NCBI GenBank assembly: GCA_040882555.1
Contig: JBBEBC010000146.1
Coordinates: 1-12,119, forward strand
DNA: 12,119 bases
From: M30B66 sp040882555
GTDB taxonomy: Bacteria; Bacteroidota; Bacteroidia; M30B66
Reading direction: 5' to 3'
Each line of letters begins with the position of its first letter. Position 1 is the stretch's first letter. Positions 1 through 7,997 of the stretch are shown here, piece after piece. The position numbers were made by a program, and so were the translations under genes. The notes beneath the pieces are model-generated. The model was not told where the DNA came from. It was given only the letters and a program-made list of their open reading frames with translations, and made no database searches.

Positions 1-58
1 AGTCAAGAGCTACCAGTATTACGTCAGATTCAATAGGCTTTATAATATTTCTTTTCAT
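1..58 (-). CDS. N-terminal fragment of an unidentified protein (runs off the window)
   Basis: An ATG on the minus strand at 58-56 opens a frame with no stop for 19 codons up to the window edge, reading MKRNIIKPIESDVILVALD. It begins 15 bp after the stop of the HD-domain gene on the same strand, so the two are probably co-transcribed. No Shine-Dalgarno sequence is visible, which is usual in Bacteroidetes. There is no hydrophobic signal segment in the visible part, so a cytoplasmic protein is more likely than an exported one. The fragment is too short to assign a family, and a chance open frame of this length cannot be excluded. Confidence 0.45.
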   Translation of the reverse strand, partial: MKRNIIKPIESDVILVALD

Positions 59-73
59 AGTTTATATTAATGT

Positions 74-682
74 CTATTCTTTATTTGTTAACCAATCTTT
101 GATTTCCTTTAAGTGAAGCAATTTTTGAGGTTTGCGGGTCAATTTACTTGAATTTGTGAAGTATTCGTGATTACTAAGAAACTTAACTTGAAGTTGATTC
201 CATTCAGTTCTATTTTTAAGTATCCCTTGATTGCTTAATTCTTTAAAGAGGGTTTCTCCTATGCTATAAAAATCGCTTCTTCCAAGATAATCTAAGTCAG
301 CATCACATAAGACCTGCTCAAGTTTTGATTTTGGGTTTTGAGGGATTTTAGTAGCCATGATGGCGGATTTAATTATTTCAATAGAATCAATACTGAGATT
401 GTATTTCTGAAGAAAATTAATAGCTATCTCACAGCTGTTTTGCTCATGATCAGATAAAGAAGTAGCAAATCCCGTATCATGGAAGAGCGCAGCAATTTTA
501 AGTAGTTGAATTTCTTCCGGAAGAAGATTTTCCTTTGCGGCAATACTTTCTGCAGTGACTAAAACATCTAAAGTATGTTCAAGACTATGATATTCGCAAA
601 TGTCAGGTAGTTTTGTTTCTAGCATACTCACTACTTGAGCGTATACATCTTCCCATTCAATCTTGCTAAGTGTTGACTTCAT
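74..682 (-). CDS. HD-domain metal-dependent phosphohydrolase
   Basis: This 202-aa soluble protein carries the HD superfamily signature: a first His in YHSLEHT (H36 within residues 31-37), the HD dyad in ALFHDTGF (H68, D69), and a distal Asp in DADLDYLG (D128 or D130). These residues normally coordinate one or two metal ions for phosphomonoester, phosphodiester or pyrophosphate hydrolysis. A further DHE (residues 78-80) may also contribute. There is no signal peptide or membrane segment, so it is cytoplasmic. The length suits a single-domain HD protein; no synthetase, response-regulator or cyclase domain is fused. The substrate cannot be told from sequence: nucleotide, (p)ppGpp-like and cyclic-nucleotide substrates all occur in this superfamily. 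It is followed at 15 bp by another minus-strand frame. It is functionally unrelated to the secreted-protease genes beside it. Confidence 0.85.
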   Translation of the reverse strand: MKSTLSKIEWEDVYAQVVSMLETKLPDICEYHSLEHTLDVLVTAESIAAKENLLPEEIQLLKIAALFHDTGFATSLSDHEQNSCEIAINFLQKYNLSIDSIEIIKSAIMATKIPQNPKSKLEQVLCDADLDYLGRSDFYSIGETLFKELSNQGILKNRTEWNQLQVKFLSNHEYFTNSSKLTRKPQKLLHLKEIKDWLTNKE

Positions 683-806
683 TATGAGGTCAAAGTTATT
701 TGATTATTTGAAATGCCATACTTGAAATTGAACTACAAAGTTTATTTGTACGGAGTGGAGTTTGAAATTAGTTGTCTATTAGGGATAAAAAAATAAGCAT
801 TATAAA

Positions 807-843
807 TTAAAAAGCGCCGTGATATGTAAAATATCACAGCGCT
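807..843 (-). terminator. Rho-independent terminator of the C10 protease gene
   Basis: Two 13-nt arms, 813-825 and 831-843, pair with a single G-U wobble around a 5-nt loop. Read on the minus strand the hairpin is followed directly by a T run (812 down to 807 is A-rich on the plus strand). It lies 19 bp past the stop of the C10 protease gene. No T run follows on the plus strand, so it works for the minus strand only. Confidence 0.85.
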
Positions 844-862
844 ATATCGAGATTAGGTTGCC

Positions 863-3436
863 TTATTTAATTACAAATGATTTTGTAATTATGTTTCCTT
901 TACTGGTAATTCTCATGAAGTAAATTCCTGATTTTAGGGAACTTGTTTCCAATTGAACTTTTTGATTGTTTTTTGATTTAATAATACTTTGTACTGACTG
1001 CCCCAGCGAATTAATGACATTAATTTCATATTCTTTGTTGGCATCCAGATTATCAATAAAAATATTGTCGTTTGCTGGATTTGGATAAAGCGAAATTGAT
1101 TGCGCCATTTTATCGTCTCCGACGGATAATACAGAGCGCGAAATATTCAATTCTAGCTGATAACTGCCCGTATTTCCTGAGAAGTAAGGTGATACTTTAA
1201 ATATTACTTCACCTCCATTTCCAAGAGCAATGGGTTCAGGAGCAACATCATCAATAGCTGGCGATAAACCTAATCCGCTATCGTAGGTAAATACGCCATC
1301 TACTGTATAAGTACTTCCATTACCTGAATTATATGAATCGTGCAGGCGTGGTGTAATCAAGTAGCTAAATCCAGCTGGTAAGCTAACTTTGTAGAAATCG
1401 ATGTCTGTTCCAATATGTAAATTTGCATTAACCGTAGTTACCATTAAATTATTACCTGAAAAATTAGTAGCAAACGTATATGCATTTAATGCTGTTTCAT
1501 TCGACTCGTAAGAGTCTGGATTAATAGTTGGACCCATAACCGTTATTGTAATTGGGTTGGTAAATTGACTTCCTCCTAGCAAATAGGCATCGGAAAAACC
1601 GCTTTCCTGACCTAGCATAGCTAAAATATACGTCCCAGGAATTACATCTAAGTTGCTTGTAGAAAAAGTAAGATAAGGTGGATTGTATGTGAATCCAGGA
1701 GGTAGACCTTGACTTTCATTCATTTCTCCTATTGTGGTTACATAATTACCTTCCAAATCGTACAAGGCTGCGTAATATGTTCCTAGCCAATCAAAGAAAC
1801 CATCATTATAAAGGTTAACATTTACAGAGGCAGCTTGCCCAGCAACAAATTGACTTGGATTTAAAATCATATTTGAATTTAATTGAATTGTATTGTAAGG
1901 CCCCGCTACTGTTAGTGGTACAGGATTAGAAATGCCACTTCCAGCCTGTATAACTTGCCAGTTACCACTTCCCTGCTTGTAAATTATTGCTACATAATAA
2001 TCGCCAGGAGTAGCAAGCAAACCAGTTGTACTAAATGTTGCAGATACAAAGCTGTTGGCATTAATTGTCTCATTTGGAAATGTCTGAATAAAGTCAATAA
2101 CATATCCTTCTGGATTAAGAAGAACAGCTGCAAAATCAGCCGTTAGGCTTGAATTGCCACTATTACTGATATCGGCATAAACATCAAATGGAGAAGCAAA
2201 ATCAACTGTACTACCTGGGAAAATATTGATAAAGCTTGAGACATTTACACTAGCAGGAGCGGGAGGATTGTTTCCGCCGGGAGGCTTAATACCTATAACA
2301 GCTTGCTGATTAGCATTAAAACCGCCATCACCACCACCCGTTCCAAGATTTGATGGATTCAAAGAATTTAGATTGAAATAACCATCATTCTGATTGCTCC
2401 ATCCCCAATTCATGTGAAACATGTCATTGTTATCGTAGCCATCGCAAACCCATGTGTGACCTCCTCCGCTTCCGATTCCTGCATATTGCATAGGACGTCC
2501 TTCGTCAAGCTCGGTTTTAAGGGTGCTAATCCATTGTTGATTTGAATAACTAGAACGCAATACGCCTGAAACACTAGATGCATCATAGCCAAAATATGTT
2601 TTATATGCATATTCTGAGCAATGTAAAATGGGGGAAGCTGCATTTACTACATAGGCTGCGCTTCCCCCGGTTTGACCAACACCATAACTCATTTCAACGC
2701 TCACGCCACACTGATACATCAATTTCGCAACCTCAGTGTTAGCAGAGTTTACTTGAGCAGGCATTGAACTCCAATTGTAACTCGAATTAGCAAAATTAGC
2801 TGACAGAGTTCCGTAGTTCTGAGAATTAAATGAATGAAATCCGCTTCCTTGTGCTGGGTATTCCCAGAATTTCATAATCATAGCCATTGCAGTGGCAACA
2901 CAACCTGTAACTGTAAGGCCGTTATACTGAGAATCGAAGGGACAATCGGCATTGTAATTTGGAGACTGGTCCCATCCTAAGTTCACCAAAGGCCCAACTG
3001 AAGCTCTTAGTGCATGATTGAGAGTTTCTTCGCTTGAAAATCGTTCCCACGCTTCTTGAATTTCAGTTGTTGCTGGAATGTCGGCATTAACAATAAAAAC
3101 TATTTCGTTAAAATATTTCTCCATCCAAGAACTAAATTGACTTGCCTGATTGGCATAGACATAACTGCCTTTTAAGGAATAACCTAGAATTGGATATGTT
3201 TGATCATCGCCTGAGATAATAACAAAACCATCATCTTCATTTACCTGATAGGTATAAATAATGGCTCTTCCGTTATAAGTCTTTTCTTCAACAAGATTCA
3301 CTTGATCAGCAGCAAATCCATTCTGTATTCTATAAAAATTAGCAGCTAGGTTTTGAGCTTGTTGAGGAGTTATTTCATCCGCATATAGCGACGAAAAAAG
3401 GATAGTGAATAATATGAGTAGAGTAAAGTGTTTCAT
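863..3436 (-). CDS. Secreted C10 family (streptopain-like) cysteine protease with T9SS sorting domain
   Basis: The 857-aa product has a signal peptide (residues 1-19, ending LYA) and a Spi/C10-type inhibitory propeptide (about 20-145, including GFVIISGDD). The papain-fold catalytic domain spans about 148-385. The nucleophile is C179 in TVTGCVATAMAMIMKFW, the catalytic His is H327 in GGGHTWVCDGYD, and the conserved Trp motif is NWGW (343-346). Behind it are two Ig-like or CARDB-like beta domains (about 395-512 and 515-635) and a pre-peptidase C-terminal (PPC)-like domain (about 640-765, with DIDFYKVSLPAG). The end is a T9SS sorting domain (about 780-857, SLYPNPANDNIF and ending KSFVIK). It should be secreted across the outer membrane, activated by loss of the propeptide, and either released or anchored after sorting-domain cleavage. 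It is transcribed divergently from the M36 protease gene. Family assignment is firm; the physiological substrate is unknown. The length is much greater than streptococcal SpeB because of the C-terminal additions. Confidence 0.95.
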   Translation of the reverse strand: MKHFTLLILFTILFSSLYADEITPQQAQNLAANFYRIQNGFAADQVNLVEEKTYNGRAIIYTYQVNEDDGFVIISGDDQTYPILGYSLKGSYVYANQASQFSSWMEKYFNEIVFIVNADIPATTEIQEAWERFSSEETLNHALRASVGPLVNLGWDQSPNYNADCPFDSQYNGLTVTGCVATAMAMIMKFWEYPAQGSGFHSFNSQNYGTLSANFANSSYNWSSMPAQVNSANTEVAKLMYQCGVSVEMSYGVGQTGGSAAYVVNAASPILHCSEYAYKTYFGYDASSVSGVLRSSYSNQQWISTLKTELDEGRPMQYAGIGSGGGHTWVCDGYDNNDMFHMNWGWSNQNDGYFNLNSLNPSNLGTGGGDGGFNANQQAVIGIKPPGGNNPPAPASVNVSSFINIFPGSTVDFASPFDVYADISNSGNSSLTADFAAVLLNPEGYVIDFIQTFPNETINANSFVSATFSTTGLLATPGDYYVAIIYKQGSGNWQVIQAGSGISNPVPLTVAGPYNTIQLNSNMILNPSQFVAGQAASVNVNLYNDGFFDWLGTYYAALYDLEGNYVTTIGEMNESQGLPPGFTYNPPYLTFSTSNLDVIPGTYILAMLGQESGFSDAYLLGGSQFTNPITITVMGPTINPDSYESNETALNAYTFATNFSGNNLMVTTVNANLHIGTDIDFYKVSLPAGFSYLITPRLHDSYNSGNGSTYTVDGVFTYDSGLGLSPAIDDVAPEPIALGNGGEVIFKVSPYFSGNTGSYQLELNISRSVLSVGDDKMAQSISLYPNPANDNIFIDNLDANKEYEINVINSLGQSVQSIIKSKNNQKVQLETSSLKSGIYFMRITSKGNIITKSFVIK

Positions 3437-3498
3437 GGTTAGGTTTTTTAGTGATAATTTGATTGATGCTAAATTCTAGAAAATGCATTCTCAGAACC

Positions 3499-3516
3499 AT
3501 CCCCATTATTGGGGAT
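3499..3516. promoter_or_regulatory. GC-rich perfect inverted repeat between the divergent protease genes
   Basis: The arms ATCCCC (3499-3504) and GGGGAT (3511-3516) are perfectly complementary around ATTATT. The site lies 63 nt upstream of the C10 start and 142 nt upstream of the M36 start, in an otherwise AT-rich 222-bp gap. Neither strand has a T run after it, so it is not an ordinary terminator. Position and symmetry suggest an operator or a hairpin in the 5' leader of the C10 mRNA. The assignment is inference only. Confidence 0.35.
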
Positions 3517-3658
3517 ATTCAAAAAGGCATATAGTAGTGCAAAGAAAAATCCGAGACTTTCTAAAAATTGTTATTCAAACAAGACGAAGCTTGAACTATA
3601 TTCGTGAACAGAAAACAATTTCTGACGTTGATAATTAGCCATCAAAACATCTAATAAC

Positions 3659-6600
3659 TTGAAAAACATTTCTACTCTAATTCTGGTCTTTTCCGCATTA
3701 ATTCTGAACGCCCAGACAGCTTTAAAAACAAGCCCGCAGTTTTTGAATGATGCTGCGAACAGATGCGAATTAGTGTACTCTGATCTAGAAGAATCTATTA
3801 TTACTTCCGATTACACTTCTAAAAACAGAATGATTAAGTCGGTATGGATTCAACAGTATTTTCAGGGCCTTCCAATCGACAAAGCCAGTATTCAATTGGT
3901 ATATAACAGCAAAGGTGAGCTTGTAAACACCCAATGTAATTTCATTCAGAACATTCAATTGAGGGAAGTTTTGGTAGGTGTTCCTTTGGAAGATAAAGAG
4001 TTATTAAACAAGGCAATGCAGCCTTACGGCGGATTAAACCTCCAAGCTATTAAAGCAACCAGAGACCTAAGCCATTCTAAAAAAGCTTACAAAATCAGTA
4101 ATTATGAAGGGGAAGTTTTTGTTGAAAGAATGTATCGCCTAAATGATGAAAAACTTCAACCTATTGCAAAAGTTAGACTTTCTAATGAAGATGAAGATCT
4201 CCTAACCGAGTTTATTCTAGACGCAATTAATGGTGATTTGCTAAAAGTTAATAAGCTTTATTCTGAATGTCAGCACCCATCAAATATGGCTCATCAAACT
4301 GAGTGTGTTTCCTTTCCGGAAATAGAAAATGTTTCAGCTGTTGCAAGTGATGGCTCTGGTTATAGAGTATTCCCATTTCCTTATGAGAGTCCTTTAAATG
4401 GCCCAAGAGTCTTATTGACTGAACCAGCTGATAATGCAGCATCTCCTTTTGGATGGCATGATATGGATGGTTCTGATGGACCTGATGATACCCAATCGAT
4501 TGGTAATAATGTGTTTGCTTATGATGATCAAAACGATGATAATTTCCCAGACAATTATGTTGATGGGGGAATAAACCTGCAGTTTGATTTTCCTTTTGCA
4601 CCTGCGCCCGAGGCTGATCCCCAAAGTAACAGAGATGCTGCTATCACAAATTTATTCTACTCAAATAACCGTTTGCATGATGTATTATGGCATTATGGTT
4701 TTGATGAAAATTCGGGGAATTTTCAACTTGTAAATTATACGAATGCTCCTGGTGATAATGATGCGGTAAACGCTGAAGGCTTTGATGGAAGTGGGGTAAA
4801 CAATGCAAATTTTGGAACACCTCCAGATGGAGAAGCGCCACGCATGCAAATGTACCTTTGGGAGCTCGGTGGAGGTGATCAGAACTTTTTAGTTAACTCT
4901 CCTTCAGGAATTCAAGGTGCTTATTACTCAATTACCGCAGTATTTGGAGCTCAGTTTACGGATGAACCTATTACAGCAGATTTGGTTTTAGTTGATGATC
5001 CTGGAACAAACTTTCATATTGGATGTGAATCTCCAGCAAATAGCGTGGCTGGTAAGATTGCTCTAATCGACAGAGGTTCATGCAACTTTACTGTTAAAGT
5101 ACTTAATGCTCAAGAAGCAGGTGCGCTTGCAGTAGTTATGATAAATAATGTTGACGGAGCTGCAATTACCATGGGAGGTCAGGATCCTGCCGTGACTATT
5201 CCTTCCATTATGATTTCAATAGATGATGGGAATTTAATTAAGCAAGCTCTAGAGCAAGGTCTCGTAAATGCTACTATTCAATTAAGTGATATTGAAGCCT
5301 ATTTCGATTCTAATTTCGAAAACGGCGTTATTGCTCATGAGTTTGGTCATGGGGTGTCAAATAGATTAACTGCTGGTCCTCAAAATGTAACTTGTTTGTT
5401 TAATGAAGAGCAGCCAGGTGAAGGTTGGAGTGATTTCATAGCCTTAGCGATGACAACTACATCCAGTAATTCTGCAAATCAGGCAAGAGGAATAGGTAAT
5501 TATCTTTTAGGAGCCAGTTTGCAAGGACCTGGAATAAGACCTTTTCCATATTCGAGAGATTTAGAAGTGAATCCTATGACCTATGACGATATTCAACAAT
5601 TCAGTATTCCTCATGGTTTGGGCAGCGTTTGGTGCACAATGTTGTGGGATTTGTATTGGGACTTAGTTGATGTTTATGGTTTTGATTCGGATATTATTAA
5701 TGGCACAGGCGGGAATAATAAAGCAATTCAATTGGTATTGGATGGCTTACGTTTGCAGCCATGTCAACCAGGTTTTGTAGATGCGCGCGATGCAATTTTG
5801 CTTGCAGATGAGTTAAACTACAATGGAGAAAATGCCTGTTTAATTTGGGCAACCTTTGCACGTAGAGGATTAGGATTTGAAGCTGATCAAGGTGATTCAG
5901 ATGATGCTTTCGATGGCACAGAATCGTATATCGTGCCCCCGGATTGTGGTGAAGGGAATTTTGTAGACTTCAGTCGTTCTTCAAATGCCATTTGCTTTGA
6001 AGGGTCTATTGTTTATTCTGATATTTCAGAAGCAACAAATATAACATCAAGAGAATGGATTTTTGAAGGTGGAGAGCCTGCAACAAGCTCAGATGAAAGT
6101 GTGGAAGTTTTCTATCCAGTTCCTGGGACTTACTCAGTTACCTTAACATTAATCTCGGATGAAGGAACAGATGATAAAGTGATAACTGTAAATGTATCCT
6201 CTCCGCCATCGGTAAATTTAACCGTTTTTGATGCTAGTGCTAGTGCTAGCAATGGTGTTGCAATTGTGGGTGCTTCAGGCGGTTTGCCTCCATATCAGAT
6301 AACATGGACGGAACTTCCAGGTAGCAGTGGTTTTCAGGTGAATTCCTTGCCTTCTGGAACGTATAACTTTACAGTAACTGACGCTGCAGGCTGCAAGCTT
6401 GATTCAAGTGTTTTTATCGGAACATCTTCCTCGATATACGATTTGCAGTTCGTGAATTTGGAGGTCTATCCTAATCCTTTCAAAGAAAGTATCCATCTTA
6501 ATTCACCCGACGATTTAATTGTCGGGGTAAACGTTTTGGACTACAGCGGTAGGATTGTTCAAACCAACCAATTTGTCGAACACAAAAAAGAGGTTGTTTT

Positions 6601-6691
6601 GTCTAGCTCTAATATCAGTTCAGGCTTATACATTCTTGAAGTAGTAACAGAAACTGGAGCTGTAATTCGTCGAAGAATAGTAAAGAATTAA
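3659..6691 (+). CDS. Secreted M36 family (fungalysin-like) zinc metalloprotease with T9SS sorting domain
   Basis: The 1010-aa product starts at TTG. An in-frame stop at 3632-3634 with no ATG after it excludes an upstream ATG, and the TTG start gives a good signal peptide (MKNISTLILVFSALILNAQ). An FTP-like propeptide region (about 25-200) precedes the M36 catalytic domain. Zinc ligands are visible in HEFGHG (560-565; H560, E561, H564) and GEGWSDF (E588). A protease-associated (PA) domain is inserted at about 430-545 (GKIALIDRGSCNFTVKV). After the catalytic domain come a PKD-like domain (about 768-847, VPGTYSVTLTL), a SprB-repeat-like segment (about 850-920, LPSGTYNFTVTDAAGC) and a T9SS sorting domain (about 930-1010, LEVYPNPFKESI). 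It is expected to be an extracellular metalloprotease maturing by propeptide removal. It lies divergent to the C10 protease, suggesting joint use in degrading external protein. The family call is firm. Confidence 0.95.
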   Translation: MKNISTLILVFSALILNAQTALKTSPQFLNDAANRCELVYSDLEESIITSDYTSKNRMIKSVWIQQYFQGLPIDKASIQLVYNSKGELVNTQCNFIQNIQLREVLVGVPLEDKELLNKAMQPYGGLNLQAIKATRDLSHSKKAYKISNYEGEVFVERMYRLNDEKLQPIAKVRLSNEDEDLLTEFILDAINGDLLKVNKLYSECQHPSNMAHQTECVSFPEIENVSAVASDGSGYRVFPFPYESPLNGPRVLLTEPADNAASPFGWHDMDGSDGPDDTQSIGNNVFAYDDQNDDNFPDNYVDGGINLQFDFPFAPAPEADPQSNRDAAITNLFYSNNRLHDVLWHYGFDENSGNFQLVNYTNAPGDNDAVNAEGFDGSGVNNANFGTPPDGEAPRMQMYLWELGGGDQNFLVNSPSGIQGAYYSITAVFGAQFTDEPITADLVLVDDPGTNFHIGCESPANSVAGKIALIDRGSCNFTVKVLNAQEAGALAVVMINNVDGAAITMGGQDPAVTIPSIMISIDDGNLIKQALEQGLVNATIQLSDIEAYFDSNFENGVIAHEFGHGVSNRLTAGPQNVTCLFNEEQPGEGWSDFIALAMTTTSSNSANQARGIGNYLLGASLQGPGIRPFPYSRDLEVNPMTYDDIQQFSIPHGLGSVWCTMLWDLYWDLVDVYGFDSDIINGTGGNNKAIQLVLDGLRLQPCQPGFVDARDAILLADELNYNGENACLIWATFARRGLGFEADQGDSDDAFDGTESYIVPPDCGEGNFVDFSRSSNAICFEGSIVYSDISEATNITSREWIFEGGEPATSSDESVEVFYPVPGTYSVTLTLISDEGTDDKVITVNVSSPPSVNLTVFDASASASNGVAIVGASGGLPPYQITWTELPGSSGFQVNSLPSGTYNFTVTDAAGCKLDSSVFIGTSSSIYDLQFVNLEVYPNPFKESIHLNSPDDLIVGVNVLDYSGRIVQTNQFVEHKKEVVLSSSNISSGLYILEVVTETGAVIRRRIVKN

Positions 6692-6719
6692 AATTGATAG
6701 GAATACCTTTTCAGTTAAT

Positions 6720-6744
6720 AGCTCGCTAGATTTAACGGGCTTTT
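6720..6744 (+). terminator. Probable terminator of the M36 protease gene
   Basis: AGCTCG (6720-6725) pairs with CGGGCT (6736-6741) with one T-G wobble around a 10-nt loop. It is followed by a short T run (6741-6744), 28 nt after the M36 stop codon. The stem is short, so confidence is moderate. Confidence 0.55.
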
Positions 6745-6812
6745 CAAGAAAGTAAATTGGCAATTTAATTCAACGATTTTCAATAGAATATTCCATTTAT
6801 TTTTGTGGCAAT

Positions 6813-6837
6813 AAAAAGGGCCGCTCGGAAGCAGCCC
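6813..6837 (-). terminator. Terminator of the tandem FISUMP lipoprotein operon
   Basis: GGGC (6818-6821) pairs with GCCC (6834-6837), and an inner GCT pairs with AGC after one mismatch, around a 4-nt CGGA loop. On the minus strand the hairpin is followed by five T (6817-6813). It lies 35 bp past the stop of the distal lipoprotein gene. Confidence 0.75.
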
Positions 6838-6872
6838 ATATTGTTTATTGATTGATCGGTTTATTATTTCTG

Positions 6873-7910
6873 TTAGTCTTGAACACAGCGGCAGGACATC
6901 CCAAAAGTTTTAAGGTAATCCCCACCGGCTACTGAACCTCCAGAGTTTAAACTTCTCGATTTTGCATCGGTTGCCGAAGATGCTGTGGATGTCCAAAAGA
7001 AGCCCCTCGTATTAATATCAAGATAGGCTCCCGTTTGCCAACGGTATCCACCAAATAATCCATTGAACCCCGTATCTCCCCCTGGTTTCAATCTAGAACC
7101 AGCATAGTTGAAACCTAAATACGACGCCATATCCCACCATTCACCATCAGTGGCCACGTGCCAGCCAGCAGGGCAAAGATTTCCTATGGCAGCAGCGTGC
7201 CAATTGTAGAGTTTTCCATATGTTTCGCCATTGGCAGAGCTATTCCCATATTCACACCATGCTGGAGAACTCGTATTCCAAGAACTTACTTCAGAAATTA
7301 AGGCTATGGAAGTACCATTATTCAACTTTGTGGTATTTAGGTTCTCTCCTGTCCAGCACTGATTGCCAATCTGCACCGTACTGTATGTATTACCATCTAT
7401 GTCAGAAACGGTTCCTGTTCCGCAAACAAATGCGCAAGGAGGGCATGAGCCGCCACAATCAACACCTGTTTCATTTCCATTCTGTATGCCATCATTGCAA
7501 GTTGGAACCACCGTGCATGGTGGGCATGAACCTCCACAATCAACACCTGTTTCATTCCCATTTTGTAAACCATCATTGCAAGTTGGAACCACAGTGCATG
7601 GTGGGCATGAACCTCCACAATCAACACCTGTTTCATTTCCATTCTGAATACCGTCTGTGCAAGTTGGAACCACAGTGCATAGTGGGCATGAGCCACCACA
7701 ATCAACAGCTGTTTCATTTCCGTTCTGAATGCCGTCTGAGCAAGATTCTGAACTACTACATGGGTTGCAATCAGGACCACCACAATCAACCGCTGTTTCG
7801 GTACCGTTCTTAATACCATCAATGCAAGAGGCATCGTCTTTTTTCTTGCAGCTTATCACAAGGAAAAGCAAAATGTATGACAATCTCAGCAATTGGTTAC
7901 TTAATTTCAT
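6873..7910 (-). CDS. Surface lipoprotein with Cys-rich repeat stalk and FISUMP domain (distal paralog)
   Basis: The 345-aa product has a type II signal peptide with lipobox Cys at residue 21 (LVIS followed by CKKKDD). The lysines followed by two acidic residues right after the Cys resemble the Bacteroidetes lipoprotein export signal, so display on the cell surface is likely. Residues 29-159 hold five repeats of the type CxDGIQNGNETGVDCGGSCPPC, beginning at C29, C57, C84, C111 and C138. Their regular Cys spacing suggests a disulfide-stiffened stalk. Residues about 163-345 match the Fibrobacter succinogenes major paralogous (FISUMP) domain: DIDGNTYSTVQIGNQCW, YGKLYNWHAA, LCPAGWHVATDGEW, GFFWTST and the terminal MSCRCVQD. 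The role of FISUMP domains is not established; adhesion or carbohydrate contact is a guess. It lies 87 bp downstream of a paralog with no terminator or clear promoter between them, so it is probably the second gene of an operon. Confidence 0.88.
   Translation of the reverse strand: MKLSNQLLRLSYILLFLVISCKKKDDASCIDGIKNGTETAVDCGGPDCNPCSSSESCSDGIQNGNETAVDCGGSCPLCTVVPTCTDGIQNGNETGVDCGGSCPPCTVVPTCNDGLQNGNETGVDCGGSCPPCTVVPTCNDGIQNGNETGVDCGGSCPPCAFVCGTGTVSDIDGNTYSTVQIGNQCWTGENLNTTKLNNGTSIALISEVSSWNTSSPAWCEYGNSSANGETYGKLYNWHAAAIGNLCPAGWHVATDGEWWDMASYLGFNYAGSRLKPGGDTGFNGLFGGYRWQTGAYLDINTRGFFWTSTASSATDAKSRSLNSGGSVAGGDYLKTFGMSCRCVQD
7434..7826 (-). repeat. Coding tandem repeat, five units of about 81 bp (distal lipoprotein)
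   Basis: Five in-frame units encode CxDGIQNGNETGVDCGGSCPPC plus a TVVPT linker. Spacing is 28 residues for the first step and 27 (81 bp) for the next three. The last three units are very alike at the DNA level, which suggests recent duplication and a copy number that can vary by slippage or recombination without breaking the frame. Confidence 0.9.
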
Positions 7911-7997
7911 TTCTCTTGGTTTAAGTTATTGATAAAAACTGTCCCGGCTGAAAAGTAAAATTTCTGCCTATTGGGTCATATGTTTAACTATTAAATA

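Noticed and set aside
691..698. TAACTTTG on the minus strand, a perfect TAnnTTTG box just upstream of the HD gene
   Set aside because: No TTG lies at 17-23 nt upstream, and the implied transcript would be almost leaderless. An isolated 6-base match in AT-rich DNA is weak evidence.
3597..3604. TATATTCG as a -7 box for the M36 gene
   Set aside because: One mismatch to TAnnTTTG, and the nearest plausible TTG is 26 nt upstream, outside normal spacing.
4248..4841. Minus-strand open frames inside the M36 gene, and short frames inside the C10 gene (1955-2146, 2410-2643)
   Set aside because: They lie wholly within well-supported protease genes and show low-complexity composition and no recognisable domain.
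6234..6251. GCTAGT short tandem repeat inside the M36 gene
   Set aside because: Only three 6-bp units, in frame in an interdomain linker (SASASN). It is too short to argue for phase variation.
7220..7932. Several long plus-strand and alternative-frame open frames over the Cys-rich repeat arrays (also at 8203-9075 and 8591-8980)
   Set aside because: They are antisense or shifted readings of the tandem repeats. The repeat period is a multiple of three, so a stop-free unit stays open in every copy. Their products are His/Gln/Met-rich with no signal or domain, while the minus-strand frame has a lipobox, repeats and a FISUMP domain.
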